64,000 bases of DNA from Paenibacillaceae bacterium (GTDB taxonomy: Bacteria > Bacillota > Bacilli > Paenibacillales > Paenibacillaceae). Made by a program: the position numbers and the translations under genes. Positions 34,170 through 42,301 of the stretch are shown here, one piece after another. The stretch spans positions 62,001-126,000 of the forward strand of contig CAAFUF010000036.1 of NCBI GenBank assembly GCA_900766135.1, given 5' to 3'. Under the pieces are notes generated by a model. That model had not been told where the DNA came from. It did not search any database and was given only the letters and a program-made list of their open reading frames with translations. How positions within the stretch are numbered: position 1 is the stretch's first letter; each line of letters starts with the position of its first letter.

Positions 34170-35780
34170 CTATTCTTGCCGGTATAACCTTGCCACGCTC
34201 TCCACATGTACCGTATGCGGGAACATATCCACCGGCGTGACCTCGAGCGTCCGGTACCCGCCATCCTCAAGGATGCGCAGATCACGGGCCAGGGTTGCGG
34301 GATTGCACGACACGTACACCACGCGCTCGGGTTTCATTTCGAGGATCGTGTCCAGCAGGCGCGGGTCGCAGCCTTTGCGCGGCGGGTCGACGACGATGAC
34401 GTCGGCTTCGATGCCCTGCTCTTTCCAGGCCGGGATGACGTCTTCGGAGGCGCCGACCTCAAAGGTGACATGGCTCATTCCGTTCAGTTCGGCGTTAACG
34501 CGGGCGTCCTCGATCGCCTCTTTGACGATCTCCACGCCGTACACCCGCTTGGCATGCTGCGCCAGGAATAGGGAGATGGTGCCGATACCACAATAGGCGT
34601 CGATGACCGTCTCGTGACCGGTTAAGCCGGCGTACTCCACGGTTTTGCCATAGAGGACTTCTGTCTGGAGCGGGTTCACTTGGTAAAAAGAACGCGCCGA
34701 GATCGCAAACTTCACGTCCCCGATATAATCAAGAATCACTTCGCGCCCCCATAGGACGCGGGTCACGTCGCCGAAGATGACGTTCGTCTGCCACGTATTG
34801 ACGTTCTGGCAAATGCTGACGACGGAAGGCATCTCTTCGCGGATCGCGGCGATCCACTCGTCCTCATGAGGGATCCGGTCGCCGTTCGTAACCAGTACCA
34901 GCATCATTTCACCGGTGCGGAAGCCGACCTTCACCACGACGTGGCGGAGCAAGCCTTTCCCTGTCTCTTCGTCGTAAGCGGTGATGCCGAGGCGGCGACC
35001 GATTGCTTTGACGCGGCTGACGACGTCATCGTTGCTCTCGTGCTGGATGAGGCACGTTTCCATGTCGACGATGCGATGGCTGCCGCGAGCGTAAAAGCCG
35101 CCGACCAGCGCGCCGTCGGTGACGCCGACGGGCACCTGCGCCTTGTTGCGGTAGCGCCAAGGCTCGGCCATGCCGAGCGTCGGCCGCACGACGACGGCGT
35201 GGTCGCCGTCCGCGCGCCCCGCGGCGCTGCCGCCCATTGGCGCGCCCGCTTCCGGCGCGCCCTCCGTCACGCGCAGCTTGCCGATCCGCTCCAGCGCGTC
35301 TACGACGTGCTGCCGCTTCCACACGAGCTGCGCGTCGTAGCCCAAGTGCTGCAGCTGGCAGCCGCCGCACTTGTCGTAGATCGGACAGGGCGGAGCCACC
35401 CTGTCCGGGCTTGCCTCAACCACGTCCAGCAGTTTGGCGTAGCCATACTGCTTTTTCGTCTTCAGCACCTTGACCCGGGCTTTCTCGCCCGGCAAGGCGC
35501 CCGCCACGAACAGCGTGTAGCCTTCGGCCCGGCCCACGCCTTCCCCGTCGTGGTTCATCCCGACGATGTCGAGCACGACCTCATCGTTTTTTGCAACGGG
35601 AAGCCCGGCGATCGCGGCTTCAGCCACAGCCGTGCGCCCCCGCGATTTCAAGCTGCCGTCGCTTTCCCTTCGCTCACCACGGCTACCTCTCGCGCCGCTA
35701 GCCATTGTTTGTCCTTGTCCTCGGGCCCCGCTCATCCGACCGCCGCCGGAACGGCCCCTGTTACTCCGTTGTTTCGCCAT
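34170..35780 (-). CDS. rlmD: 23S rRNA (uracil-C5)-methyltransferase, RlmD/RumA type
   Basis: A 536-residue protein. After a basic Gly/Arg/Ser-rich extension of about 50 residues come a TRAM RNA-binding domain (VVLDIVGMNHDGEGVGRAEG, ALPGEKARVKVLKTKKQYGY), the iron-sulfur cluster cysteines in CPIYDKCGGCQLQH, and a SAM domain with DAYCGIGTISLFLAQHAKRV, VDPPRKGCDP, and the nucleophile Cys in VYVSCNPATLARDL. Enzymes of this family add a methyl to C5 of U1939 or U747 of 23S rRNA; Bacillales RlmCD types do both. The disordered basic N-terminus is unusual in length. The gene segment near 35100-35330 is notably GC-rich. Confidence 0.92.
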   Translation of the reverse strand: MAKQRSNRGRSGGGRMSGARGQGQTMASGARGSRGERRESDGSLKSRGRTAVAEAAIAGLPVAKNDEVVLDIVGMNHDGEGVGRAEGYTLFVAGALPGEKARVKVLKTKKQYGYAKLLDVVEASPDRVAPPCPIYDKCGGCQLQHLGYDAQLVWKRQHVVDALERIGKLRVTEGAPEAGAPMGGSAAGRADGDHAVVVRPTLGMAEPWRYRNKAQVPVGVTDGALVGGFYARGSHRIVDMETCLIQHESNDDVVSRVKAIGRRLGITAYDEETGKGLLRHVVVKVGFRTGEMMLVLVTNGDRIPHEDEWIAAIREEMPSVVSICQNVNTWQTNVIFGDVTRVLWGREVILDYIGDVKFAISARSFYQVNPLQTEVLYGKTVEYAGLTGHETVIDAYCGIGTISLFLAQHAKRVYGVEIVKEAIEDARVNAELNGMSHVTFEVGASEDVIPAWKEQGIEADVIVVDPPRKGCDPRLLDTILEMKPERVVYVSCNPATLARDLRILEDGGYRTLEVTPVDMFPHTVHVESVARLYRQE

Positions 35781-35894
35781 GACGTTCTCCTTCTATGTTC
35801 AACTGAACCGATTACTCCAATCTTGCTTCCACCCAACTATAGTCCTACCTATATACTTTAACCCCCTCCATCGAGGGAAGACCGTTCGTTCGTC

Positions 35895-35966
35895 GTTCTT
35901 ATAGTTCTTGTAGTTCTTGTAGTTCTTGTAGTTCTTGTAGTTCTTGTAGTTCCTCTATTTCCTGTA
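35895..35966. repeat. 9-bp tandem repeat array upstream of rlmD
   Basis: Eight tandem nine-base units. Five are perfect GTTCTTGTA (35904-35948), preceded by GTTCTTATA and followed by GTTCCTCTA and TTTCCTGTA. The array ends about 115 bases upstream of the rlmD start and directly adjoins the repeat element at 35980. Confidence 0.95.
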
Positions 35967-35979
35967 GCACTCTGAAACT

Positions 35980-36172
35980 AACTAACTGTAAATCCTCCAT
36001 CTAATTTACCCCGTTTGGCCCGATTTCGCAAAAATAACTGGAAATCCTACACTTAATTCGGCGCATTCAGCCCATTCTCGCCTAAACCCCCGATTTTAAC
36101 TGTACGATTTCCATCTAATTCCCGCACGGTTCGTCTTCTCAAGAAAATAACTGTAGAATTTCCACTTCATTT
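35980..36172. repeat. Four-unit intergenic element, sequence family B (copy 1)
   Basis: Four related units start at 35980, 36032, 36094 and 36145 (spacing 52, 62, 51). Units 1 and 2 read forward (TAACTGTAAATCCTCC..., TAACTGGAAATCCTAC...), units 3 and 4 resemble the reverse form (TTAACTGTACGATTTCC, TAACTGTAGAATTTCC). The same spacing is found in the copy at 54488. The flanking 36176-36297 has no coding frame or further repeat. Confidence 0.85.
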
Positions 36173-36297
36173 GATTCGAACCCCATGCCGAACTCCTTAC
36201 CTCATCCCCACGTTATCCCATACAACTCGCCGTACGCAGAGCTCAGTTTACGCTATCCTTGGCCATCACCTTCGCGCACGCCCCAACCAAACCAAAT

Positions 36298-36318
36298 CCC
36301 CCGCCAACTCGGCGGGGG
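36298..36318 (-). terminator. Terminator of the diacylglycerol kinase gene
   Basis: CCCCCGCC (36298-36305) and GGCGGGGG (36311-36318) make a perfect GC-rich stem with a five-base loop, about 40 bases after the stop of the leftward gene at 36360. The T-run beyond it is short (ATTTGGTTTGG). Confidence 0.7.
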
Positions 36319-36359
36319 AACGACTCAACCAGCATTTTTAATCTCTCCCCTCATTCACC

Positions 36360-37241
36360 CTAAGCAAAAATCCGCAAATGCTGCGGCAAAATCTCGAACA
36401 CGCCCGGCAATTCGCCGCCCAGTTCGCCGTCGAGATTCAGCAGCACGCGGCCGGGCGAGGTCACTTCCATGCGCCGCGTCTTGAAGTGGACGACGTGCGA
36501 GTCGCCCAAATGATCGCCGCGCAGCGCCATCGTCACCAGGCGGATGAATTCCGCCAGGTTACACTTCTTGACGGCGATCACGTCGAACAACCCGTCGTCG
36601 ATCCGCGCGTCCGGCGCGAGCTTCTCGAAGCCGCCAACCGAGTTGCTGTTCGCGATCAGGAACAGCATGAACTCGCCTTCCATCACCTCGTAACCTTCCG
36701 CGTCGATGATCAGCGTGGTCGGCGACAGGCTGGCCATCTTCTCGATGCCCTTCATATAGTAAGCCAGCTGCCCGATCAGCGTCTTGAGCCGGCTGGGCAC
36801 CTCGTAGGTCAGCTCGGTCAACGTGCCGCCGCCGGCGATATTGATGAAATGCCGGCCGTTCACCTTGCCGATATCGATCGGTCTCGTCTGATTCTCGATG
36901 ACCAGGTCGCAATAATCCTCCCAACGCCGAGGGATTCCCATCGCGCGGGCGAAATCATTCGTCGTGCCGAGCGGGAACACCCCGAGCGGCGGCAAATTAC
37001 TCTTCCCGGCCATGCCGTTAACGACCTCATTCAGCGTCCCGTCGCCGCCGGCCGCGATAATGATGTCGTATCCGCGTTCCACCGCCAAGGCGGCTTCGCG
37101 CGTCGCATCGCCTTCCCCGGTCGTCGCATGGCACGACGTTTCGATGCCGCCCTGATCCAGACGCTCCAGCACGTCCGGCAGCAGGCGCCGCATCTCTTCT
37201 CTTCCCGAGGTTGGATTATAAATCAACCTAGCTCTTTTCAT
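36360..37241 (-). CDS. Diacylglycerol kinase (YegS/DagK catalytic family)
   Basis: About 293 residues from ATG 37241 (AGGTGG ten bases before). The kinase signature is clear: RARLIYNPTSGREEMRR, IIIAAGGDGTLNEVVNGMAG near residue 65, PLGVFPLGTTNDFARAMGIP near 95, and LDGELGGELP near the C-terminus. This family phosphorylates diacylglycerol with ATP so that it re-enters phospholipid synthesis after lipoteichoic acid turnover; related YegS proteins act on other lipids. Operon context is weak: cbiX lies immediately upstream in the same direction, with 28 bases between. Confidence 0.92.
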   Translation of the reverse strand: MKRARLIYNPTSGREEMRRLLPDVLERLDQGGIETSCHATTGEGDATREAALAVERGYDIIIAAGGDGTLNEVVNGMAGKSNLPPLGVFPLGTTNDFARAMGIPRRWEDYCDLVIENQTRPIDIGKVNGRHFINIAGGGTLTELTYEVPSRLKTLIGQLAYYMKGIEKMASLSPTTLIIDAEGYEVMEGEFMLFLIANSNSVGGFEKLAPDARIDDGLFDVIAVKKCNLAEFIRLVTMALRGDHLGDSHVVHFKTRRMEVTSPGRVLLNLDGELGGELPGVFEILPQHLRIFA

Positions 37242-37269
37242 TCTACAAACGCCACCTGAACTCAAATTG

Positions 37270-38118
37270 TTAACCTGTCAATGATCCCATTATATTCAAT
37301 ATTTGCTGCGACATCCAGCGAGCCGCCAAAGGATGAGGCAGCAGCGCCTCTCCCGAATAACGGTGCGGCAGACCTTCCAGCCGCGACGGGATCGTGACCT
37401 TGGTGAAATAGCCTGCGCTCAAAAAGAGCGGCGCCACGATGACGTCCATCCCCCGCTCCTCCGTCCAATAGCGCACTTTCGTGCGCACGCTGTCCGGATT
37501 TAGCAGCGCGTAATCCGCTCCTCCCGCCAGTTCGGCGAGCTCTCCGGTCCGTACCGCCAGAGAGGCGATGCCTCGCTCCCAACGTTGCAGAAAGCCGGGG
37601 TGCTTGCTGCCATGCCCGACGAGAAGCAGCACCTCGCGCTCCGGCCGCACCGACAGCCCCTTCACTTTGTCCCAGACCATCTCGGCGACAAGCGGGCCGT
37701 CATCGATAGGATCGCCAAAAAACACCCGAGCGGAAACCCGAAAACGTTCCAGGTCGGTTTCCATCTCCGGCGCATCTTTTACGCCCAACGCATAAGCGAT
37801 TTCGTCGATATGTGTACTGCCTGAGGACACGAACAAGGGAATGACGATCATCTCCGTCACTCCCTGGGATTCCAGCCGATCGATGCCGTCTTGGATCAAG
37901 CGGCCTTCCACGGTTTCGAGAAAAGCGCAGGCCAGCGGTATTCCGGCCGGCAAATCCCCCGCCGCTTCCGTCACCGCCGCCTCTACGAGGGCGACCCAAT
38001 GCTCGTCCGGGGAACCGTGGCTAATCACCAGCACGCCCGGATTCCGCAAGACCTCCGCTTGTAAAGCCTCCCGCCCATCATCCGGCTCCATCGACCGTGC
38101 CTGGATTTTCTCTGACAT
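37270..38118 (-). CDS. CbiX-type chelatase (sirohydrochlorin cobalt/iron chelatase family)
   Basis: A 282-residue protein with two CbiX-like halves. The first has GVLVISHGSPDEHWVALVEA near residue 28 with the metal-site His, and SSGSTHIDEIAYALG; the second has LLLVGHGSKHPGFLQRW near 163 and IVAPLFLSAGYFTKVTIPSR. These chelatases insert Co2+ or Fe2+ into sirohydrochlorin for cobalamin or sirohaem. No other cobalamin or sirohaem gene is near, so the metal and pathway remain open. Its ATG follows the stop of yerC by four bases, so it is probably in the same transcript. Confidence 0.85.
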   Translation of the reverse strand: MSEKIQARSMEPDDGREALQAEVLRNPGVLVISHGSPDEHWVALVEAAVTEAAGDLPAGIPLACAFLETVEGRLIQDGIDRLESQGVTEMIVIPLFVSSGSTHIDEIAYALGVKDAPEMETDLERFRVSARVFFGDPIDDGPLVAEMVWDKVKGLSVRPEREVLLLVGHGSKHPGFLQRWERGIASLAVRTGELAELAGGADYALLNPDSVRTKVRYWTEERGMDVIVAPLFLSAGYFTKVTIPSRLEGLPHRYSGEALLPHPLAARWMSQQILNIMGSLTG

Positions 38119-38122
38119 AGGC

Positions 38123-38413
38123 TTAACGCCCTAAGCGGTCCAACGCCATTTTGTAGCCGTCGTTGCCGTAATTCAGGCAGCGTTTCACCCGCGAGATCGT
38201 CGCCGTGCTGGCGCCGGTTTCCGCTTCAATCTGGTTGTATGTGTTGCCTTTGCCCAACATTCGGGCCACTTCCAGACGTTGCGACAAAGACTGAATTTCG
38301 TTTACCGTGCACAGGTCGTCAAAAAAAACGTAACATTCCTCGATGTCTTTTAACGTTAAGATGGCTTCGAATAATTGATCGATCGTTTTGTCGTTTAATT
38401 TCTTCAGCTGCAC
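38123..38413 (-). CDS. yerC: YerC/YecD-family TrpR-like DNA-binding protein
   Basis: About 96 residues read from GTG 38413, because the SigA-type promoter at 38453-38481 lies upstream of it and the Bacillus YerC N-terminus aligns there (QLKKLNDKTIDQLFEAILTL). The protein has ECYVFFDDLCTVNEIQSLSQ and the TrpR-like helix-turn-helix QIEAETGASTATISRVKRCL followed by NYGNDGYKMALDRL. Its DNA target is not known to me. A longer start upstream in the same frame is less likely, since the promoter falls inside it. It is co-transcribed with cbiX. Confidence 0.9.
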   Translation of the reverse strand: MQLKKLNDKTIDQLFEAILTLKDIEECYVFFDDLCTVNEIQSLSQRLEVARMLGKGNTYNQIEAETGASTATISRVKRCLNYGNDGYKMALDRLGR

Positions 38414-38452
38414 TGAATTATCATCCCCTACCGTTACTGTAACCACAACCCC

Positions 38453-38481
38453 ATTGTACCCGAGGGGCGTACTCCTTTTCA
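38453..38481 (-). promoter_or_regulatory. Promoter of yerC
   Basis: TTGAAA (38481-38476) and TACAAT (38458-38453) on the minus strand, 17 bases apart, 40 bases ahead of the GTG start. The remaining spacer up to 38754 shows no further gene. Confidence 0.7.
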
Positions 38482-38754
38482 AGCATTAACGGTTTCACGC
38501 ATCACAGAAAGAACGCCCAAATTCCGCGAACGCCCACCAGAACCGGGACATTCGTCCATACGCAAGGCAGGGCGGGCACATACAGTATAGTAATACAAAC
38601 GCCTAGCCGGGGAAAATCATGCCGATTCCATCGCGCAGGTCCCCGGCGGCGTACCGATCCAAACCCAGGTCTTGTCTCGGAAGGGCGGACATGAAGGAAA
38701 CGGGCCTTCCGGTCTGCCTGCCCGACAAAATATCCGAAAAGGAATGTGATACCC

Positions 38755-39258
38755 ATGCCCCAAAACTATGATTCACGCCAAGGTCCGGTGCCCCCGTTCT
38801 ATCCGTACACCCAATACTATCCGGGGGTGAATCCGTACGAAATCAAAGCGGAGGCTTCCTCGCTGGTCCCCTATTCCCCGCCGTCCCCTACTCCAACCCA
38901 GGCGCCGGCCACAACCACGCCGAAATCCGGCGGCGGATTATCGCTGCCCAGCCTGGGCGACCTGAAAGGCATCGTCGACCGGATGGGCGGGATCGACGGG
39001 ATCCTGGCCACGATGGGCCAGGTGCAGAAGGTGATGCAAACCGTCCAGCAATTCGCCCCGATGGCAAAGTTGTTCACCGCGTTCCTGCCCGGCGGCAAAG
39101 GCAAATCAGCCGGCGGCCGGGCCGGTCGAATGGAAGAATACCGGCCTCGCCGCCGGAAGACGACCCGCAAGAAAAGCGGTAGCCGCACCGGCTCCGGCCG
39201 CAGCGGAAAACGCTCATCGACCGGCAAATCCGGCAAATCGGGCAAACGCCGCCGCTAA
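38755..39258 (+). CDS. YqfQ/VrrA-like protein with Pro-rich start and basic tail
   Basis: A 167-residue protein from ATG 38755 (AAGGAATG before). Three parts: a Pro/Tyr/Gln-rich N-terminus (QGPVPPFYPYTQYYPGV), a conserved-looking core (LKGIVDRMGGIDGILATMGQ, VQKVMQTVQQFAPMAKLF) and a strongly basic, Ser/Lys/Arg-rich tail (KTTRKKSGSRTGSGRSGKRS). The core resembles YqfQ/VrrA of Bacillus, a protein linked to the spore coat. The basic tail suggests binding to nucleic acid or cell-wall polymers. The family link is moderate. Its stop codon overlaps the terminator that follows. Confidence 0.65.
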   Translation: MPQNYDSRQGPVPPFYPYTQYYPGVNPYEIKAEASSLVPYSPPSPTPTQAPATTTPKSGGGLSLPSLGDLKGIVDRMGGIDGILATMGQVQKVMQTVQQFAPMAKLFTAFLPGGKGKSAGGRAGRMEEYRPRRRKTTRKKSGSRTGSGRSGKRSSTGKSGKSGKRRR

Positions 39259-39275
39259 TCCGGCGGCGGCTTTGC
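39247..39275 (+). terminator. Terminator overlapping the 3' end of the YqfQ-like gene
   Basis: CGCCGCCG (39247-39254) pairs with CGGCGGCG (39261-39268); the stem carries the stop codon in its loop and is followed by CTTTGCTT. Confidence 0.6.
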
Positions 39276-39293
39276 TTCCGGCCGCCGCGGAGT

Positions 39294-40253
39294 TTACTTG
39301 AACCAACCCCGTTTACTGAACCAGAGAATCATCCAGCCGCCTAGCGCGGCCATCAGCCCAATGACGGCAAAATACCCGTATTTCCACGCCAACTCCGGCA
39401 TGTTGACGAAGTTCATCCCGTAAATTCCGGCAATCAGCGTCAACGGCATAAAGACGGTGGTGATGACCGTCAGCGTCTTCATGATCCCGTTCATCCGGTT
39501 GGAGTTCAGCGAAATATAGGAGTCGCGCAAATCCGCGGTCATTTCCCGGTCGGCTTCGATCATCTCCGACAGCTTGAGCAGATGGTCGTAGATGTCCGCG
39601 TAATAAGCGCGCGGCTCCTTGTCGCCTTGGACATGCTGCGAATTCAGGATGCGGTACATGAGGTCGCGCATCGGCACGATCGTCCGCCGCAGCTTAAGCA
39701 GCCGGCTGCGCAGGTCGAACACCTGGTTCATCAGTTGCTCGACCGACTCGCTGCTGCCTTTCCCCTCCAATTCATCGAGTTCATCTTCAATTGTATATAC
39801 GCAAGGAAAGTAATGATCCACCAGACTGTCGATCACCATGTAAGCCGCCGAGTACGGCCCGTGCACCCAGACCTTGCGGTCATGGGCCCGTTTCAGCATG
39901 TTGCTCCACGCTTCATCCATTTCGTCCAGCCGCCGCTGGTGAAACGAAACCAGGCAGTCGTCGCCGATAAACAAATCCACTTCCACGGTATTTAACGTTT
40001 TTTCGTCGATGGCATGCAGCACCAGAAATTGAAAATCGTCATAATAGTCCATTTTCGGCCGTTGCAGGACATGCAGGCAATCCTCGATCGCCAGCGGGTG
40101 GAAATGAAAGAAACTGGCCAGCACCTCGGTTTCTTCCGGCGTAGGGGCATTCAAATCGACCCAGGTCCACACGAACTGCCCGTCTTTGACCCGCTCCAGC
40201 GGAAGATCCGTCAAGACCTGATGGTCCCGCGTCATCCCCATGATCCTGATCAT
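39294..40253 (-). CDS. corA: CorA-family divalent metal (magnesium) transporter
   Basis: About 319 residues; ATG 40253 is chosen because GGGGAGG lies seven bases before it. The cytoplasmic N-terminus (DGQFVWTWVDLNAPTPEE, HPLAIEDCLHVLQRPKMDYY) ends in two C-terminal membrane helices, the first holding the signature YGMNF and followed by NMPELAWKYGYF (GMN-xNMPE), then AALGGWMILWF. The GMN motif forms the pore entrance for Mg2+; some relatives carry Co2+, Ni2+ or Zn2+. A terminator for the upstream Pit operon overlaps its 5' flank (40274-40300). It appears to be a single gene. Confidence 0.93.
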   Translation of the reverse strand: MIRIMGMTRDHQVLTDLPLERVKDGQFVWTWVDLNAPTPEETEVLASFFHFHPLAIEDCLHVLQRPKMDYYDDFQFLVLHAIDEKTLNTVEVDLFIGDDCLVSFHQRRLDEMDEAWSNMLKRAHDRKVWVHGPYSAAYMVIDSLVDHYFPCVYTIEDELDELEGKGSSESVEQLMNQVFDLRSRLLKLRRTIVPMRDLMYRILNSQHVQGDKEPRAYYADIYDHLLKLSEMIEADREMTADLRDSYISLNSNRMNGIMKTLTVITTVFMPLTLIAGIYGMNFVNMPELAWKYGYFAVIGLMAALGGWMILWFSKRGWFK

Positions 40254-40273
40254 AATACGCCGCCTCCCCAAAA

Positions 40274-40300
40274 AAAGCCAATCCTCGGCAGATTGGCTTT
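40274..40300 (-). terminator. Terminator downstream of the pit gene
   Basis: AAAGCCAATC (40274-40283) pairs with GATTGGCTTT (40291-40300). Seven T residues follow the stem on the minus strand, just ahead of the corA ribosome site. It would end the DUF47-pit transcript, whose stop is at 40422. Confidence 0.85.
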
Positions 40301-40421
40301 CGTCGTTATTCCTTAAAATAGCGGTTGAAAAAGTCGATAGGCCCGGCTGAATTCAAGATTCGATGTCGAATCCACTTCTTGCCCCGCTTCGTGATCAAAA
40401 GACGACTTTTTGAACTTCCTC

Positions 40422-41411
40422 TTAGAAGAGGAGCTTGTAGATGGCTCCGGCCATGACGAACACGATCGGAATCGTAATGACCCAAGCGATGATGATCCGC
40501 CCGGCCATCGACCAGCGAACCGCGGAGAAACGTTTTGCCGCGCCTACGCCGAGAATCGACGAGGTGATGGCATGCGTCGTACTGACCGGCAAATGAATTA
40601 ATGTCGCTCCAAAAATAACCGATGCAGCCGAGATATCCGCAGCGAAGCCGTTGATCGGCTCGATTTTGAAAATTTTCGTGCCCATCGTCTTGATGATCTT
40701 CCATCCGCCGATCGACGTGCCCAGCGCCATTGCCGTTGCCGCGGCAAGCTTAACCCAGAGCGGCACTTCCATATGATCCTGGAAGTCGGCCGTCACCAGG
40801 GCAAACGTGATAATCCCCATGGCTTTCTGCGCATCATTCGTGCCGTGCGTGAAGCTTTGCAGCGCCGCCGTCACGATCTGCAACGAACGGAAGCCTTTAT
40901 TTACGGTATGCGGGCTGCGTCTGGCAAAGATCCATTTTAATATCAGCATGACAATATAACCAATCACAAAAGCGATCAGCGGGGAAAAGACCAGCCCTTC
41001 GACGATCGTCGTAAAGCCGCTCCAGTTCAGCTTGTCCGGTCCTGCGCCAACATACACGGCCCCCGCCAAGGAACCGATCAGCGCATGGGACGAAGAAGAC
41101 GGAATCCCGAACCACCACGTAATCAGGTTCCAAATGATCGCGGCCAGCAGCGTAGCGATCAACACTTCCAGGCCGTTATCCAGCTTCGCCGGATCGGCCA
41201 CGCTGCCCCCGATCGTTTTGGCGACGCCGGTAAACATAATCGCGCCCAGGAAGTTCATGACGGCCGCCATCAAGATTGCCGTTCTCGGTTTCAGCGCGCG
41301 CGTCGATACCGAGGTCGCGATCGCATTGGCTGTATCGTGGAACCCGTTAATGAAGTCAAACGCCAGTGCCAGTACGATAACGATTAGAATAATCAATAAA
41401 CTCGTATCCAT
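40422..41411 (-). CDS. pit: Low-affinity inorganic phosphate transporter, Pit family
   Basis: A 329-residue membrane protein with about ten hydrophobic segments. The Pit/PHO4 signature appears twice: ALAFDFINGFHDTANAIATS near the start and SFTHGTNDAQKAMGIITFAL in the middle, with PSSSSHALIGSLAGAV and PVSTTHAITSSILGVG as the paired half-repeats. Pit carriers take up phosphate as metal-phosphate with protons (or sodium in some members). The gene lies 82 bases downstream of a DUF47 gene in the same direction; the two are a conserved pair in Bacillales. No strong ribosome site is visible. Confidence 0.94.
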   Translation of the reverse strand: MDTSLLIILIVIVLALAFDFINGFHDTANAIATSVSTRALKPRTAILMAAVMNFLGAIMFTGVAKTIGGSVADPAKLDNGLEVLIATLLAAIIWNLITWWFGIPSSSSHALIGSLAGAVYVGAGPDKLNWSGFTTIVEGLVFSPLIAFVIGYIVMLILKWIFARRSPHTVNKGFRSLQIVTAALQSFTHGTNDAQKAMGIITFALVTADFQDHMEVPLWVKLAAATAMALGTSIGGWKIIKTMGTKIFKIEPINGFAADISAASVIFGATLIHLPVSTTHAITSSILGVGAAKRFSAVRWSMAGRIIIAWVITIPIVFVMAGAIYKLLF

Positions 41412-41493
41412 AGCTTTTTTGCACAGATGACTCTCTCTCTATGTAAATCCGCGCAATTCCAACCTCCCGAATATCAAATATATAGTGAAGTTC

Positions 41494-42108
41494 TTAAGAA
41501 TTACGCATGATAATGGATTCCAGCATGTTGGCTACCTTTTCGCAGGCATCGGTCGTCGTTTCCAACCGTTCGTAGATCTCTTTCTTCTTGATCAGCACGA
41601 TCGGATCGGTCACTTTCATGAACAGTTCCTTGATGCAAATGCGCAGCAGCTCGTCGCCTTGATTCTCCAGGTCGTTCAGCCGGATGGTGTACTCGCGGAT
41701 CGGGAGCAGCTTCTTCTGGGATAGCAAATGGATTGCCTTTTGGATCTCGTAGGCCGAATTGCGCAGGATCTCCGCGAAACGGGCGATATATTCGTCAGGC
41801 TCGGTCAAATGGTACATGAAGAATCGGGAAGTCGAGGCTTCCAATCCGTCAATCACATCGTCCAGCGCCGTGATCAGATGCATGATGTCGTCCCGTTCGA
41901 TCGGGGTAATGAACGTTTTGTTCAACTCCACGATAATCGTATGCGTATATTCGTCGCATTTGGATTCGAATTCCTTCATCTTCTTGGCGAACGCTTCAAC
42001 GTCCTTGAATTCCGCAACTTGCTGGGCGAAATAGTCCGCCGAATGCACGATCGTATCCGCCATATCCTCTAACGTCTGGAAAAAGATATCTTTCTTCTTC
42101 ACTCGCAT
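41494..42108 (-). CDS. DUF47 (PhoU-like) protein, Pit accessory
   Basis: A 204-residue helical protein matching DUF47: FFQTLEDMADTIVHSADYFA, FESKCDEYTHTIIVELNKTF, ITPIERDDIMHLITALDDVI, then DGLEASTSRFFMYHL and a C-terminal KVTDPIVLIKKKEIYERLET. The family is related to PhoU and is thought to modulate the neighbouring phosphate transporter. The ITPI-ERDDI segment is typical. It is the first gene of the pair with pit. A ribosome site (GGGGATACTG) is weak. The 190-base region to 42301 contains no further gene. Confidence 0.92.
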   Translation of the reverse strand: MRVKKKDIFFQTLEDMADTIVHSADYFAQQVAEFKDVEAFAKKMKEFESKCDEYTHTIIVELNKTFITPIERDDIMHLITALDDVIDGLEASTSRFFMYHLTEPDEYIARFAEILRNSAYEIQKAIHLLSQKKLLPIREYTIRLNDLENQGDELLRICIKELFMKVTDPIVLIKKKEIYERLETTTDACEKVANMLESIIMRNS

Positions 42109-42301
42109 CAGTATCCCCTTTTCTCTCCATAAGGTATTTCTTGCGGTCGGTTTTACACAACCTTGAATATCTTATCACAACTGCTTAACAGATAGGTAAT
42201 AATGTCGCAAACATTTCACGATCATGCGCTTATATTTCCCCTTATTCTGTCAGAGTTATCCTTCCATCGCCTTAAAAATACAAGATCTGCCTTCTCCCGC
42301 T

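Noticed and set aside
34866..35861. Plus-strand frame of about 330 codons opposite rlmD
   Set aside because: Antisense shadow of the rlmD gene; composition is dominated by Ala, Arg, His and Val, with no recognisable domain.
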